Assembly: GCA_964519955.1 (NCBI GenBank)
Contig: CAZFLM010000091.1
Span: 1-22,422, forward strand
Source of the DNA: CAZFLM01 sp964519955
Lineage (GTDB): Bacteria > Armatimonadota > Chthonomonadetes > Chthonomonadales > CAJBBX01
Reading direction: 5' to 3'
DNA: 22,422 nucleotides
In this document: one piece after another, positions 7,204-15,188 of the stretch
How positions within the stretch are numbered: position 1 is the first letter of the stretch
Layout: the number at the start of each line of letters is the position of its first letter
The notes under the pieces: model-generated
What the model saw: the letters and a program-made list of their open reading frames with translations, nothing else
The model's database searches: none
What the model was told of the DNA's origin: nothing
Program-made: the position numbers and the translations under genes

Positions 7204-8491
7204 GGGTCCACCTTGCGGGTAGGAGTGCGGCAACGCCATAGGCCGAGAGCGCCAGCAGCGTTGGGAACAGCGGCATCGAATAGCGAGCCAACGCTAGCAG
7301 GATAGCATACAGGAGGTTGTGGTATGCAAGCACCGCCACCACCGGGGCCGTCCTGATGCCCTCGCGACGAGCGCGCCGCAACCCTACAGCCGCCAGGACG
7401 AGGGCCAGCAGCGCGGAGGCGCCCACGAGCAGCGACTTCGCGGGCGTCTCGACGATGTACCAGAACGTGAAGAGCTGGATGGCGAACTTCCGCACGACGC
7501 CGAGGGGTTCGCGCAGGACCAGATCCTTGGCGTACTTGCCCTCGATCTCGTCCCGCATGACCTCGTTTTCGACGGTCTGAGGCATCGGGCGTTCCTGGCC
7601 GTTCTCCACCACGATGAAGTTCAGCCCGCGCGGCTTCGTGATGCTGTTCTCGAACCGGTTGGCCTCCGCATCCCACAGGCCCTGGAACGGCACCCGCAGC
7701 AGGAAGAAGCGCGGCTGCACGTTCACGTACCCTCGCAGGAACTCGCCGGCCGCGTTGCTGCTGACGCCGCGGAAGCGCCCGCCGCTCACGATGTGGTTCC
7801 GCACCACCCACGGCAGGCAGAGGACGACCGGGACCGCCACATATGCGACCAGCGCCCGCCAGGGGTACGCGCCGCCCACCTGTTTGCGCCGCAGCATCAG
7901 CAGACCCGCGACAACGAGCGGGAACAGCATGGGCATCGGCTTGGTGAGGATCGCCAGGCCCACGACGAGCCCACCGGCCAGTGCACGCCGAACGCTCGGC
8001 TGCTCGCAGATGAGCACGGTGGTGAGGGTGAGCAGCGTCAGGAGCAGGATGTTGAGCGGCTCGACGTCGATGACGCCGACGTAGCGCAAGCACTGCGGCC
8101 ACACAGAGCACAGCAGGCCGGCCAGGAACCCCACGCGGCTGCCGAACAGGCGCGAGGCGATGAGCGCGCACACCACGCAGGTGAGGGCGAAGAAGACGCA
8201 CTGCAGCGCGATGAGAGGTCGATAGGAGCGCTGGCGGTCCATCGGATCGAAGCCGGTGGTCTTGAGGACCGCAGCCACCAGAACCGGATACAGCGGGGCA
8301 CGCCGGATCGTGGGGCGATCATCCTCGTAGCGGAAACCGTCGCCGCGGGCGATATGCTCGCCGATGCGGCCGAAGCCGTTCAGGTCGAACACCTGATCGA
8401 TGGCGGAGAGGCGCGGGAAGAGGACGAAGGTCCACAATAGGCCAGTGACCAGTCCTGCAGCGAACACCGTCACGAGTGCGCGTCGTGTCAT
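7196..8491 (-). CDS. PMT_2/GT39-type integral membrane glycosyltransferase
   Basis: A 431-residue polytopic protein. An N-terminal membrane segment is followed by a luminal acidic loop (DQVFDLNGFGRIGEHIARGDGF) and RRAPLYPVLVAAVL, the pattern of the PMT_2/ArnT superfamily that transfers sugars from a polyprenyl-phosphate donor. Around ten hydrophobic helices follow, including the conserved GLVVGLAILTKPMPMLFPL. I set the start at ATG 8491, which has AGAGGA upstream. The longer open frame to 8659 is a GC-rich artefact that would overlap the upstream gene. It is the middle gene of the operon, 23 bases after the gene ending at 8515, and it overlaps the GT2 gene. The acceptor (protein, lipid or glycan) is unknown. 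Confidence 0.82.
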   Translation of the reverse strand: MTRRALVTVFAAGLVTGLLWTFVLFPRLSAIDQVFDLNGFGRIGEHIARGDGFRYEDDRPTIRRAPLYPVLVAAVLKTTGFDPMDRQRSYRPLIALQCVFFALTCVVCALIASRLFGSRVGFLAGLLCSVWPQCLRYVGVIDVEPLNILLLTLLTLTTVLICEQPSVRRALAGGLVVGLAILTKPMPMLFPLVVAGLLMLRRKQVGGAYPWRALVAYVAVPVVLCLPWVVRNHIVSGGRFRGVSSNAAGEFLRGYVNVQPRFFLLRVPFQGLWDAEANRFENSITKPRGLNFIVVENGQERPMPQTVENEVMRDEIEGKYAKDLVLREPLGVVRKFAIQLFTFWYIVETPAKSLLVGASALLALVLAAVGLRRARREGIRTAPVVAVLAYHNLLYAILLALARYSMPLFPTLLALSAYGVAALLPARWTHE

Positions 8492-8514
8492 GGCTTCCTC
8501 TCGCGGTCGGCAGG

Positions 8515-10149
8515 CTACGGCCCACCTGGCACGGCACCCGGGCCCGGTTCGCGCCCGTAGACGGAGATGGTCGGCGGCAACTCCATCAGGAGCCCGGCGC
8601 CTGCCGGTATGCCGCGCAGCCGCGCCGCGTCCGGCGCGAACCTGGCCGCGAGGCTCCACCCACGCAAGGCTGCGGGATCGATCCGGCCCATCTTGTTGCT
8701 CACCAGCAGGTACTCGGCGCCACCGCCCAGAGCCTGGTCGAACGGCACATCCCGGTACACCGGCGCCGCGGTCAGCTTCTCGCGGACTCGATCCCGCGCC
8801 GAGCCGGTCCGCCCACCGGCCGGCAGGTACTCCATCAACATGGCCAACTTGCGGTCCGTCATCACCGGAGCGTTGGTGAACGTCCGGTCGAACAGAGATT
8901 GCACGGCGACGGTCGTGTCTGCCGGCACGTGCCCCTCGAACCAGGCCGCGGCCCGCGTGCGCGGATCAACCTCGCCGGCCACCAGGCGGTTCCAGCCGAC
9001 CACCGCCCACGCGGGATAGGCCAGCGCTCCGGCCACCAGGACGACCGCGGTGGCCTGCCTCACGGCTGCCTTGCGCACGCGCCTAACGAACGTGACCGCT
9101 GCGTGCGCCGCCAGAAGCACCAGGAACGGCTCCAGCGGGATCACGTAGCGCGGGAACCCCTTCGGGTAGCGCGCCACGAACAACAGGTACAGCACGGGGA
9201 AACTCAGCAGCACCCAGCGCAGAGGCCCCTTCTGCCGGACCACGGCGAGCCCGCCGGCCACGGCCAGCAGCAGCATCGGCAAGCCCAGGTCCGCGGGCAG
9301 CACCCCCAACAGGTAGTACCCGAAACTGGTGCCGGAGCCGCCCGCGGAGAGCTCCGACTGTGCGCGCAGATCGCGCAGAAGCGTGCCAACATCGAGCAGG
9401 CAGTACGGCGCTCCCACGAAGAAGGCCAGTCCCACCAGCGCCAGGGCAAGCCCAAGATCGGCGTGGCGAGGCGCGGGCTCGTCGCCGGCGCGCGTCCGGG
9501 CGAAGTGCGCCACGATGAGCGGGACCACGAGCAGCGCGGCCAGGTACTTGGTCGCGATGCCCAGGCCGATAAGGACCCCGGCCAACGCGTAGTCGCGCCG
9601 CCGCCCGCCGCCGGCGATGGCGAGGATGGGCACCATGGCAGCGACGATGGGCAGCGCGTGCGGCACGTCGGTGACCGCCTGCTGGGAAGTGACCACGTGA
9701 ACGGTGGCGACCGAAAGGAAGGCTGCAGCCACCAGGCCGGTCGATCGCCCCCACAGGCGCGCGCCCACGCGGTAGGCGGCGAGCACGGTCAGCGTGCCAA
9801 CCACCGCGGTCGCGATCCGTGCGATCAGGTACGTGTTCGTTGGGTCGGTGAAGTACTCGACGCCGAGATCGGATGCCGAGTGGAAGTGGCCCGTGAGCTT
9901 GCCCGCTCCGAAGTACGCCCCAAACAGGGCGAACAGCGTGTACATCCAGAGCGTGGGATAGTAGAAGAAGTGCGGGTTGAGATCGCCACTGCCGAACCGC
10001 ATGGCGCGGTTCACGACGGTCGGTTCGTCCCAGTTGTACAGGTGCGGCAGTCCGTAGGCGATGCCCCAGAGCCGCAGAACTAGCGCCAGGGCGAGGACGC
10101 CGACGAGGGGCGCCCAGCCCTTGGCGCGCTCCCAGCGTGCGCGCTGCAT
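8515..10149 (-). CDS. PMT_2/GT39-type integral membrane glycosyltransferase
   Basis: A 544-residue polytopic protein and the first gene of the operon. After the first membrane helix (about 12-32) comes YNWDEPTVVNRAMRFGSGDLNP. Its D41-E42 pair corresponds to the catalytic acidic loop of GT39/PMT_2 enzymes. Then comes FFYYPTLWMYTLFALFG and about ten further helices (for example LAGVLIGLGIATKYLAALLVVPL). The last ~130 residues form a soluble tail containing FDRTFTNAPVMTDRKLAMLMEYLPAG. ATG 10149 has GGAG at suitable spacing. It is unrelated at close range to the second PMT_2 protein, so the two probably act on different sugars or acceptors. Transcription should begin in the region shared with dnaE, but I do not see a clear promoter on this strand. 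Confidence 0.82.
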   Translation of the reverse strand: MQRARWERAKGWAPLVGVLALALVLRLWGIAYGLPHLYNWDEPTVVNRAMRFGSGDLNPHFFYYPTLWMYTLFALFGAYFGAGKLTGHFHSASDLGVEYFTDPTNTYLIARIATAVVGTLTVLAAYRVGARLWGRSTGLVAAAFLSVATVHVVTSQQAVTDVPHALPIVAAMVPILAIAGGGRRRDYALAGVLIGLGIATKYLAALLVVPLIVAHFARTRAGDEPAPRHADLGLALALVGLAFFVGAPYCLLDVGTLLRDLRAQSELSAGGSGTSFGYYLLGVLPADLGLPMLLLAVAGGLAVVRQKGPLRWVLLSFPVLYLLFVARYPKGFPRYVIPLEPFLVLLAAHAAVTFVRRVRKAAVRQATAVVLVAGALAYPAWAVVGWNRLVAGEVDPRTRAAAWFEGHVPADTTVAVQSLFDRTFTNAPVMTDRKLAMLMEYLPAGGRTGSARDRVREKLTAAPVYRDVPFDQALGGGAEYLLVSNKMGRIDPAALRGWSLAARFAPDAARLRGIPAGAGLLMELPPTISVYGREPGPGAVPGGP

Positions 10150-10162
10150 TCAGTACTCCGTA

Positions 10163-10193
10163 CCGAGGCCGGCATCCCTGCTGCCGGCCTCGG
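10163..10193 (-). repeat. Perfect 12-bp hairpin just upstream of the first glycosyltransferase gene
   Basis: CCGAGGCCGGCA (10163-10174) and TGCCGGCCTCGG (10182-10193) flank a 7-nt loop. It lies 13 bases before ATG 10149, directly 5' of the GGAG. No gene ends here on either strand, because the neighbour dnaE is divergent. A terminator role is therefore unlikely, and a leader or mRNA-stability element is more plausible. Confidence 0.6.
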
Positions 10194-10246
10194 ATATCGC
10201 GGCGGCGGATGGCTGCGTCGGCCGCATCCGGCCACCATCTCTCTGC

Positions 10247-10276
10247 TTGACAGGCCCACTCGCGTGGGCGTACAAT
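10247..10276 (+). promoter_or_regulatory. sigma70-type promoter of dnaE with an internal palindrome
   Basis: TTGACA (10247-10252), an 18-base spacer and TACAAT (10271-10276) differ from consensus by one base. Transcription would start near 10283, about 160 bases before dnaE. The spacer is filled by an inverted repeat, GCCCAC (10254-10259), TCGC, GTGGGC (10264-10269), in the position of an operator. Confidence 0.8.
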
Positions 10277-10345
10277 GCAGGCGCGTCCCGGACCACTACA
10301 TGTGGGGTTTCGGGAGCCCCGCTGTTCTACATATCGTTGTCTCGA

Positions 10346-10373
10346 ACGCCGCGGCCGGATCGGCCCGCGGCGT
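10346..10373 (+). repeat. Hairpin in the dnaE leader
   Basis: ACGCCGCGG (10346-10354) pairs with CCGCGGCGT (10365-10373), with an inner CCG/CGG pair. It lies in the predicted 160-nt untranslated leader about 70 bases before the dnaE start. No U-run follows it. Confidence 0.5.
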
Positions 10374-10445
10374 CTCGCCGCTCGCTGATCCGGCCCGGGC
10401 TCGCCGCCCGGCGGCCGGCCTACGCCCGAAAGGCACAGCAGTTCG

Positions 10446-13400
10446 ATGCCCGACCAGAGCTTCGTACACCTCCACACGCATTCGGAGTTCTCGCTCCTCG
10501 ACGGCGCGGCTCGCCTCGACAAGCTCGTAGCCGCCGCGGCCAACCTCGGAATGCCTGCGCTGGCCCTAACGGACCACGGATCGATGTACGGAGCCGCCGA
10601 CTTCTACCTCAAGTGCAAGAAGGCGGGCATTAAGCCCATTATCGGCGTCGAGACGTACGTAGCACCACAGGGACACCGCGACAAAACGCCGAAACCCGGG
10701 AAGAATCACTACCACCTGCTGCTGCTCGCGCAGAACGATGCGGGCTACCAGAACCTGCTGAAGCTCACCACAACGGCTTTCGTCGATGGATTCTACTCCA
10801 AGCCGCGCATCGACCACGAGCTGCTCGCCCAGCACAACGAGGGCATCATCTGCACGAGCGCCTGTCTCAGCGGCGAGTTGTGCAGCTACATCCTGGAGGG
10901 CGATCCGGAGAAGGCGCTGCGGACGGCAGCCTTCTACCGCGACCTGTTCGGCCCGGAGCGCTACTTCATCGAGATCCAGGACCAAGGTCTCGGCGACCAG
11001 GTGCGCTGCAACACCGAACTGATACGTATCGCGCGCGAGTTGGGCCTCCGTCTGGTCTGCACAAACGACGTCCACTACATCCAGCGGGAGGACTCGTACG
11101 CCCACGACGTGCTCCTCTGCATCGGCACCGGGAGCAACATCGGCGACCCCAACCGCCTGAAGTATGACGCCCACGAGTTCTACCTGAAGTCGCCCGACGA
11201 GATGCGCGCGCTCTTCCCCGAGCTGCCCGAGGCCGCCGAGAACACCCTCGCCATCGCCGAGATGTGCAACGTCGCGCTGCCGATCGGCGACGCCAAGCGC
11301 GCGCAGCTTCCTGTGCCCGAGACGCCGAACGGCATGTCCGCGCTGGACTACCTGCGGGAACTCGCCTTCGACGGCTGTATGCGGAAGCTGGGCGAGATAT
11401 CGGAGACCTACCGCGAGCGCCTCGAGTACGAGCTGAGCGTTATCGAGCAGACGGGCTTCGCGCCGTACTTCCTCATCGTGCGCGACTTCGCCCTGTTCGC
11501 GCGGCGCACCGGCATCTTCTTCGGCGTCCGCGGATCGGCGGCCGGCTCGCTCGTGTCGTACTGCATCGACATCACGGACATCGACCCGGTCGACTACGTG
11601 CTCACCTTCGAGCGGTTCCTCAACCCCGAGCGCATCCAGATGCCGGATATCGACATGGACTTCGAGGATGCGCGCCGCTCGGAGGTCATCGAGTACGTCA
11701 CCGGCAAGTACGGCGTCGGCCACGTCGCGCAGATCGTCACGTTCGGGACTCTGGCCGCCCGTGCGGCCATCAAGGACACGGGCCGCGCGCTCGCAATGCC
11801 GCTGCCGGACGTGACCAAGGTCATCGGCATGGTGCCGACGATGCCCCTACACATCACGATCGAGAAGGCCATCGAGGATGTGCAGGAGCTGAAGTCCATC
11901 CGCGACCACGACAGCGACGTGCGGAACCTGCTCGACACCGCGCAGCGCCTGGAGGGTCTGAGCCGCCACTCCTCGGTGCACGCAGCCGGCGTGGTCATCT
12001 CGGACGAACCGCTCGTCGAGTACACGCCGCTGCAGCGCTCGGCTGAAGGCGGCCTGATCACCCAGTACCCCGCCGGCGTCCTGGAGCAGCTCGGCCTGCT
12101 CAAGATGGACTTCCTCGGGCTCATCAACCTGACGATCCTCGGGCGGGCGGTCGAGAACATCCGCAAGTCGACCGGCGAGAAGATGGATGTCCGCAAGATC
12201 CCGCTCGACGATGCGAAGGCGTTCGAGCTGCTGGGGCGCGGCGACACCACCGGCATCTTCCAGCTCGAGAGCGACGGGATGCGCCGGAACATCACGCAGC
12301 TCAAGCCGACCTCCGTGCGCGACCTGGCCGCCATGGTGGCCCTCTATCGCCCGGGCCCGATGGCGCACATCGAGACCTTCATCAAGGCGAAGCACGGCCA
12401 GATCGAGATCAAGTACCCGCACAAGCTGCTGGAGCCGATCCTGTCCGAGACGTACGGCGTGATCGTCTACCAGGACCAGGTCATGATGATCGCGCGTGCC
12501 ATCGCCGGATACACGCTCGGCCAGGCCGACATCCTGCGGCGCGCGATGGGAAAGAAGAAGAAGGAGGAGATGGCGGCCCAGCGCGCTCGCTTCATGGAGG
12601 GTGCCGCCAAGACAGGCGTCTCTGAGAAGGACGCCAACATGATCTTCGACCTGATCGAGCCGTTCGCCGGCTACGCCTTCAACAAGGCCCACGCGGTCTG
12701 CTACGCGGTGGTGGCCTATCAGACCGCGTACCTGAAGGCGCACTATCCGGTCGAGTACATGGCCGCTCTGCTCGCCTCCTACATCGAGAAGACCGACAAG
12801 ATCGCCTCCTGCCTCGACGAGTGCCGGCGGATGGGCATCCAGCTTCTGCCGCCCGACGTGAACCTGTCCGGCATCGACTTCACCCCGAACGGCAGCGCCA
12901 TCCGGTTCGGGCTGGCTGCCATCAAGAACGTCGGCCGGGCGGCGGTAGAGCTGGTCCTGGCGGCTCGGGAGGAGCGCGGCGCATTCACCAGCCTGCTGGA
13001 CTTCTGCTCGCGGTGCCAGGAGAAGGGCAACGTCAACCGGGCCACCATCGAAGCGCTGATTCAGTCGGGCGCGTTCGACGCCATCGAGCCCAACCGCCAC
13101 GCGCTCATCCAGGTCCTCGACCAGGCGCTGCAGGCCGCAGCCAAGTCCTCGCGCGACCGGCGTGCGGGCCAGGAGAGCATGTTCGGCGACGATGACGACG
13201 ACGCGCCGCTCACCCAGATCCAGCTCCCAGACGTAGCCGACTTCCCTCAGGACCGTAAGCTCGCGTTCGAGAAGGAGCTGCTGGGCTTCTACATCTCCGG
13301 GCACCCGCTCGACCGGTACCGCGACCGCCTGGCCAAGGTCGCGCGCGACTCCCTGGCCGACCTCGGCGGAAAGAACGACGGCGACGAGCTGATCGTGGGC

Positions 13401-13922
13401 GGCATCATCACCCAGCTTACCGAGCGGCTCTCGAAGCAGAACAACGAGAAGTGGGCCAAGTTCACGCTGGAGGATCCGGACGGCCACACGATCGACGTGC
13501 TCGCGTTCCCGGCCGTCTACCGGCAGTGCGGGCAGGGCATCACGAAGGAGGCGGTCGTCGTCGTGCGCGGGCGGCTCAAGGTCGCCGAGAGCCTGCGCGA
13601 CGACGACGAGGGCGAGCGCCTTCTGGAAGTCCGGGCCGACGATGTGAAGCCCATTGGCAGCGGCGTATCAGCGAACGCGAACGGCAGCTCGACGCCGTCG
13701 GCGCTCTGCATCTACCTGGATGACAGCAAGACGGAGCGATCCATCCTGCGGCACGTACGCACGGTGCTCGAGCAGAAGCCCGGCACGGCGGCGGTGCGCC
13801 TCGTCATTCGCGAGGGCCGCGCCGAGTACCGCAAGCGCGCCACGTTCACGGTGGATCCGACGGACGAGGTGCGCCGCGAAGTCCAGCGCATCACCGGCCA
13901 GCAGGTTCTCATCGAGTCGTAG
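10446..13922 (+). CDS. dnaE: DNA polymerase III alpha subunit (replicative polymerase)
   Basis: 1158 residues, the normal DnaE1 length. The PHP domain comes first (HLHTHSEFSLLDGA at about 8-21, ALTDHGSMYG, GVETYVAP, HYHLLLLAQND) and keeps its metal-binding histidines, so intrinsic proofreading activity is possible. The polymerase catalytic aspartates are in PDIDMDF (D401, D403) and LLKMDFLGL (D555), the same numbers as in E. coli. YRPGPM and RRAMGKKKKEEM are fingers/palm motifs. QESMF at 909-913 fits an internal beta-clamp-binding motif. An OB-fold starts near 984 (VGGIITQL) and is followed by a tau-binding-type C-terminal domain. There is no intein or frameshift. Start ATG 10446 has only a weak AAAGG about 11 bases upstream. 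It has its own strong promoter at 10247. Confidence 0.97.
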   Translation: MPDQSFVHLHTHSEFSLLDGAARLDKLVAAAANLGMPALALTDHGSMYGAADFYLKCKKAGIKPIIGVETYVAPQGHRDKTPKPGKNHYHLLLLAQNDAGYQNLLKLTTTAFVDGFYSKPRIDHELLAQHNEGIICTSACLSGELCSYILEGDPEKALRTAAFYRDLFGPERYFIEIQDQGLGDQVRCNTELIRIARELGLRLVCTNDVHYIQREDSYAHDVLLCIGTGSNIGDPNRLKYDAHEFYLKSPDEMRALFPELPEAAENTLAIAEMCNVALPIGDAKRAQLPVPETPNGMSALDYLRELAFDGCMRKLGEISETYRERLEYELSVIEQTGFAPYFLIVRDFALFARRTGIFFGVRGSAAGSLVSYCIDITDIDPVDYVLTFERFLNPERIQMPDIDMDFEDARRSEVIEYVTGKYGVGHVAQIVTFGTLAARAAIKDTGRALAMPLPDVTKVIGMVPTMPLHITIEKAIEDVQELKSIRDHDSDVRNLLDTAQRLEGLSRHSSVHAAGVVISDEPLVEYTPLQRSAEGGLITQYPAGVLEQLGLLKMDFLGLINLTILGRAVENIRKSTGEKMDVRKIPLDDAKAFELLGRGDTTGIFQLESDGMRRNITQLKPTSVRDLAAMVALYRPGPMAHIETFIKAKHGQIEIKYPHKLLEPILSETYGVIVYQDQVMMIARAIAGYTLGQADILRRAMGKKKKEEMAAQRARFMEGAAKTGVSEKDANMIFDLIEPFAGYAFNKAHAVCYAVVAYQTAYLKAHYPVEYMAALLASYIEKTDKIASCLDECRRMGIQLLPPDVNLSGIDFTPNGSAIRFGLAAIKNVGRAAVELVLAAREERGAFTSLLDFCSRCQEKGNVNRATIEALIQSGAFDAIEPNRHALIQVLDQALQAAAKSSRDRRAGQESMFGDDDDDAPLTQIQLPDVADFPQDRKLAFEKELLGFYISGHPLDRYRDRLAKVARDSLADLGGKNDGDELIVGGIITQLTERLSKQNNEKWAKFTLEDPDGHTIDVLAFPAVYRQCGQGITKEAVVVVRGRLKVAESLRDDDEGERLLEVRADDVKPIGSGVSANANGSSTPSALCIYLDDSKTERSILRHVRTVLEQKPGTAAVRLVIREGRAEYRKRATFTVDPTDEVRREVQRITGQQVLIES

Positions 13923-13994
13923 CGGGTCGCGGAGGACGGGCACGGAGGCCCATCCGACACCGGCTCTCGCGTACCATCCGGGTACCCCTGCCCC

Positions 13995-15182
13995 ATGCTC
14001 ACCGCCGCGCAGATCGCCTACCTCGCGACGCCCGAGGGCGCTGCCGTCCTCGCCGAGGCGGCCACCGTCGACCGCGACCCCCTCAAGCGCCTCACCGCGC
14101 TCCGCCGCGCGCATTCGCCGGAGATCGCCGCAGCCGTGGTGGCGACGCTCGACCTCCGTGCGCGCGCGGCCGCCAAGTTCGCTGACGCCGACAGCATGTT
14201 CTTCACCCGCGAAGGGCTCGAGCAAGCAACGTCGGACGAGGTGGCCGCCTGGCGGGCCGCCCGCTTCCCCGAGGGCGCGGCCATCCTCGATCTCTGCTGC
14301 GGCATCGGCGGCGATGCTCTCGCGCTGGCGAGACGGGGCCGCGTGCTGGCATACGATCGCGACGAGGTCGCCCTCGCGTGCGCACGGGCAAACGCCGCCG
14401 CGCTCGGCCTCGCGGACCGCATCGCGATCGAGCAGGCCGACGTGACGGCGCTGCCCCTCGACGCCGACGCGGCCTTCATCGACCCGTCGCGACGACCGGG
14501 CGGGAAGCGCGTGCGCGCCTCGGAGCAGTACTCCCCTCCCCTGTCCTTCGCCATCGAACTGGCGCGCGCGCTGCCCAACGTCGCCGTCAAGGTCTCGCCG
14601 GCCATCGACGACGAGGCGCTGAAGCCGCTGGGAGCGCGCGCCGAGTTCGTCTCGCACCGCGGCGAATGCAAGGAATGCGTGCTCTGGTTCGGCGAGTTCG
14701 GCCCCGCTGCGGAGCGGAGTGCCGCGGTGCTCCCGGCGGGCGCCGTCCTCACCGCCACCGAGCCGGACGGCACGCAGGCGCCGCTGGGCCCACTGCGCGA
14801 CTGGCTCATCGAACCCGACCCGGCGGTCATTCGCGCGCACCTGCTGCCCGAGCTGTGCCGGCTCCTTGACGCCGCCGCGCTCGCGCCGATGACGGCCTAC
14901 CTGGCCTCGGATGCGGAGCCACGGACGCCGTACGCGGACGCCTACCGGGTGGTGGACGCGCTGCCGATGAGCCTGTCGAAGCTGCAGCGCCGCCTGCGCG
15001 AGCTGGATCGCCGCGTCGTCGCAGTGAAGAAGCGTGGGATGCCGCACGACGTCGAGGACCTGGGACGCCGGCTGCCCGCCGCCGGCACGCTGCCCACCGT
15101 CGTCGTGCTGGCCCGCATCGGCGCCGAACCGATGGCCATTCTGTGCGATCCGGCAGGTACCTGCGGCCCGGCGAGCGAATGA
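13995..15182 (+). CDS. Class I SAM-dependent methyltransferase with THUMP-like C-terminal domain
   Basis: A 395-residue protein. A helical N-terminal region (1-90) precedes a Rossmann methyltransferase domain. SAM motif I is DLCCGIGGDALALA (from D99), followed by VLAYDRDEVALACARANA. DPSRRPGGKR at D163 occupies the motif IV position where nucleic-acid methyltransferases have (N/D)PP(Y/F). The C-terminal third (about 300-390; LPMSLSKLQRRLRELDRRVVAVKKRG) resembles the THUMP-like domain of uncharacterised RNA-methyltransferase-like proteins, so an RNA substrate is likely but unproven. The gene begins 72 bases after dnaE. ATG 13995 is the only usable start in this frame after the in-frame stop, yet it has no Shine-Dalgarno sequence. 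Its stop is 6 bases before the next gene, suggesting one operon. Confidence 0.75.
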   Translation: MLTAAQIAYLATPEGAAVLAEAATVDRDPLKRLTALRRAHSPEIAAAVVATLDLRARAAAKFADADSMFFTREGLEQATSDEVAAWRAARFPEGAAILDLCCGIGGDALALARRGRVLAYDRDEVALACARANAAALGLADRIAIEQADVTALPLDADAAFIDPSRRPGGKRVRASEQYSPPLSFAIELARALPNVAVKVSPAIDDEALKPLGARAEFVSHRGECKECVLWFGEFGPAAERSAAVLPAGAVLTATEPDGTQAPLGPLRDWLIEPDPAVIRAHLLPELCRLLDAAALAPMTAYLASDAEPRTPYADAYRVVDALPMSLSKLQRRLRELDRRVVAVKKRGMPHDVEDLGRRLPAAGTLPTVVVLARIGAEPMAILCDPAGTCGPASE

Positions 15183-15188
15183 TCCGCC

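Noticed and set aside
8476..10083. 535-residue plus-strand frame opposite the first membrane transferase
   Set aside because: The product is rich in Arg, Gln and His, as expected for an antisense reading of a GC-rich membrane protein gene. No domain is recognisable.
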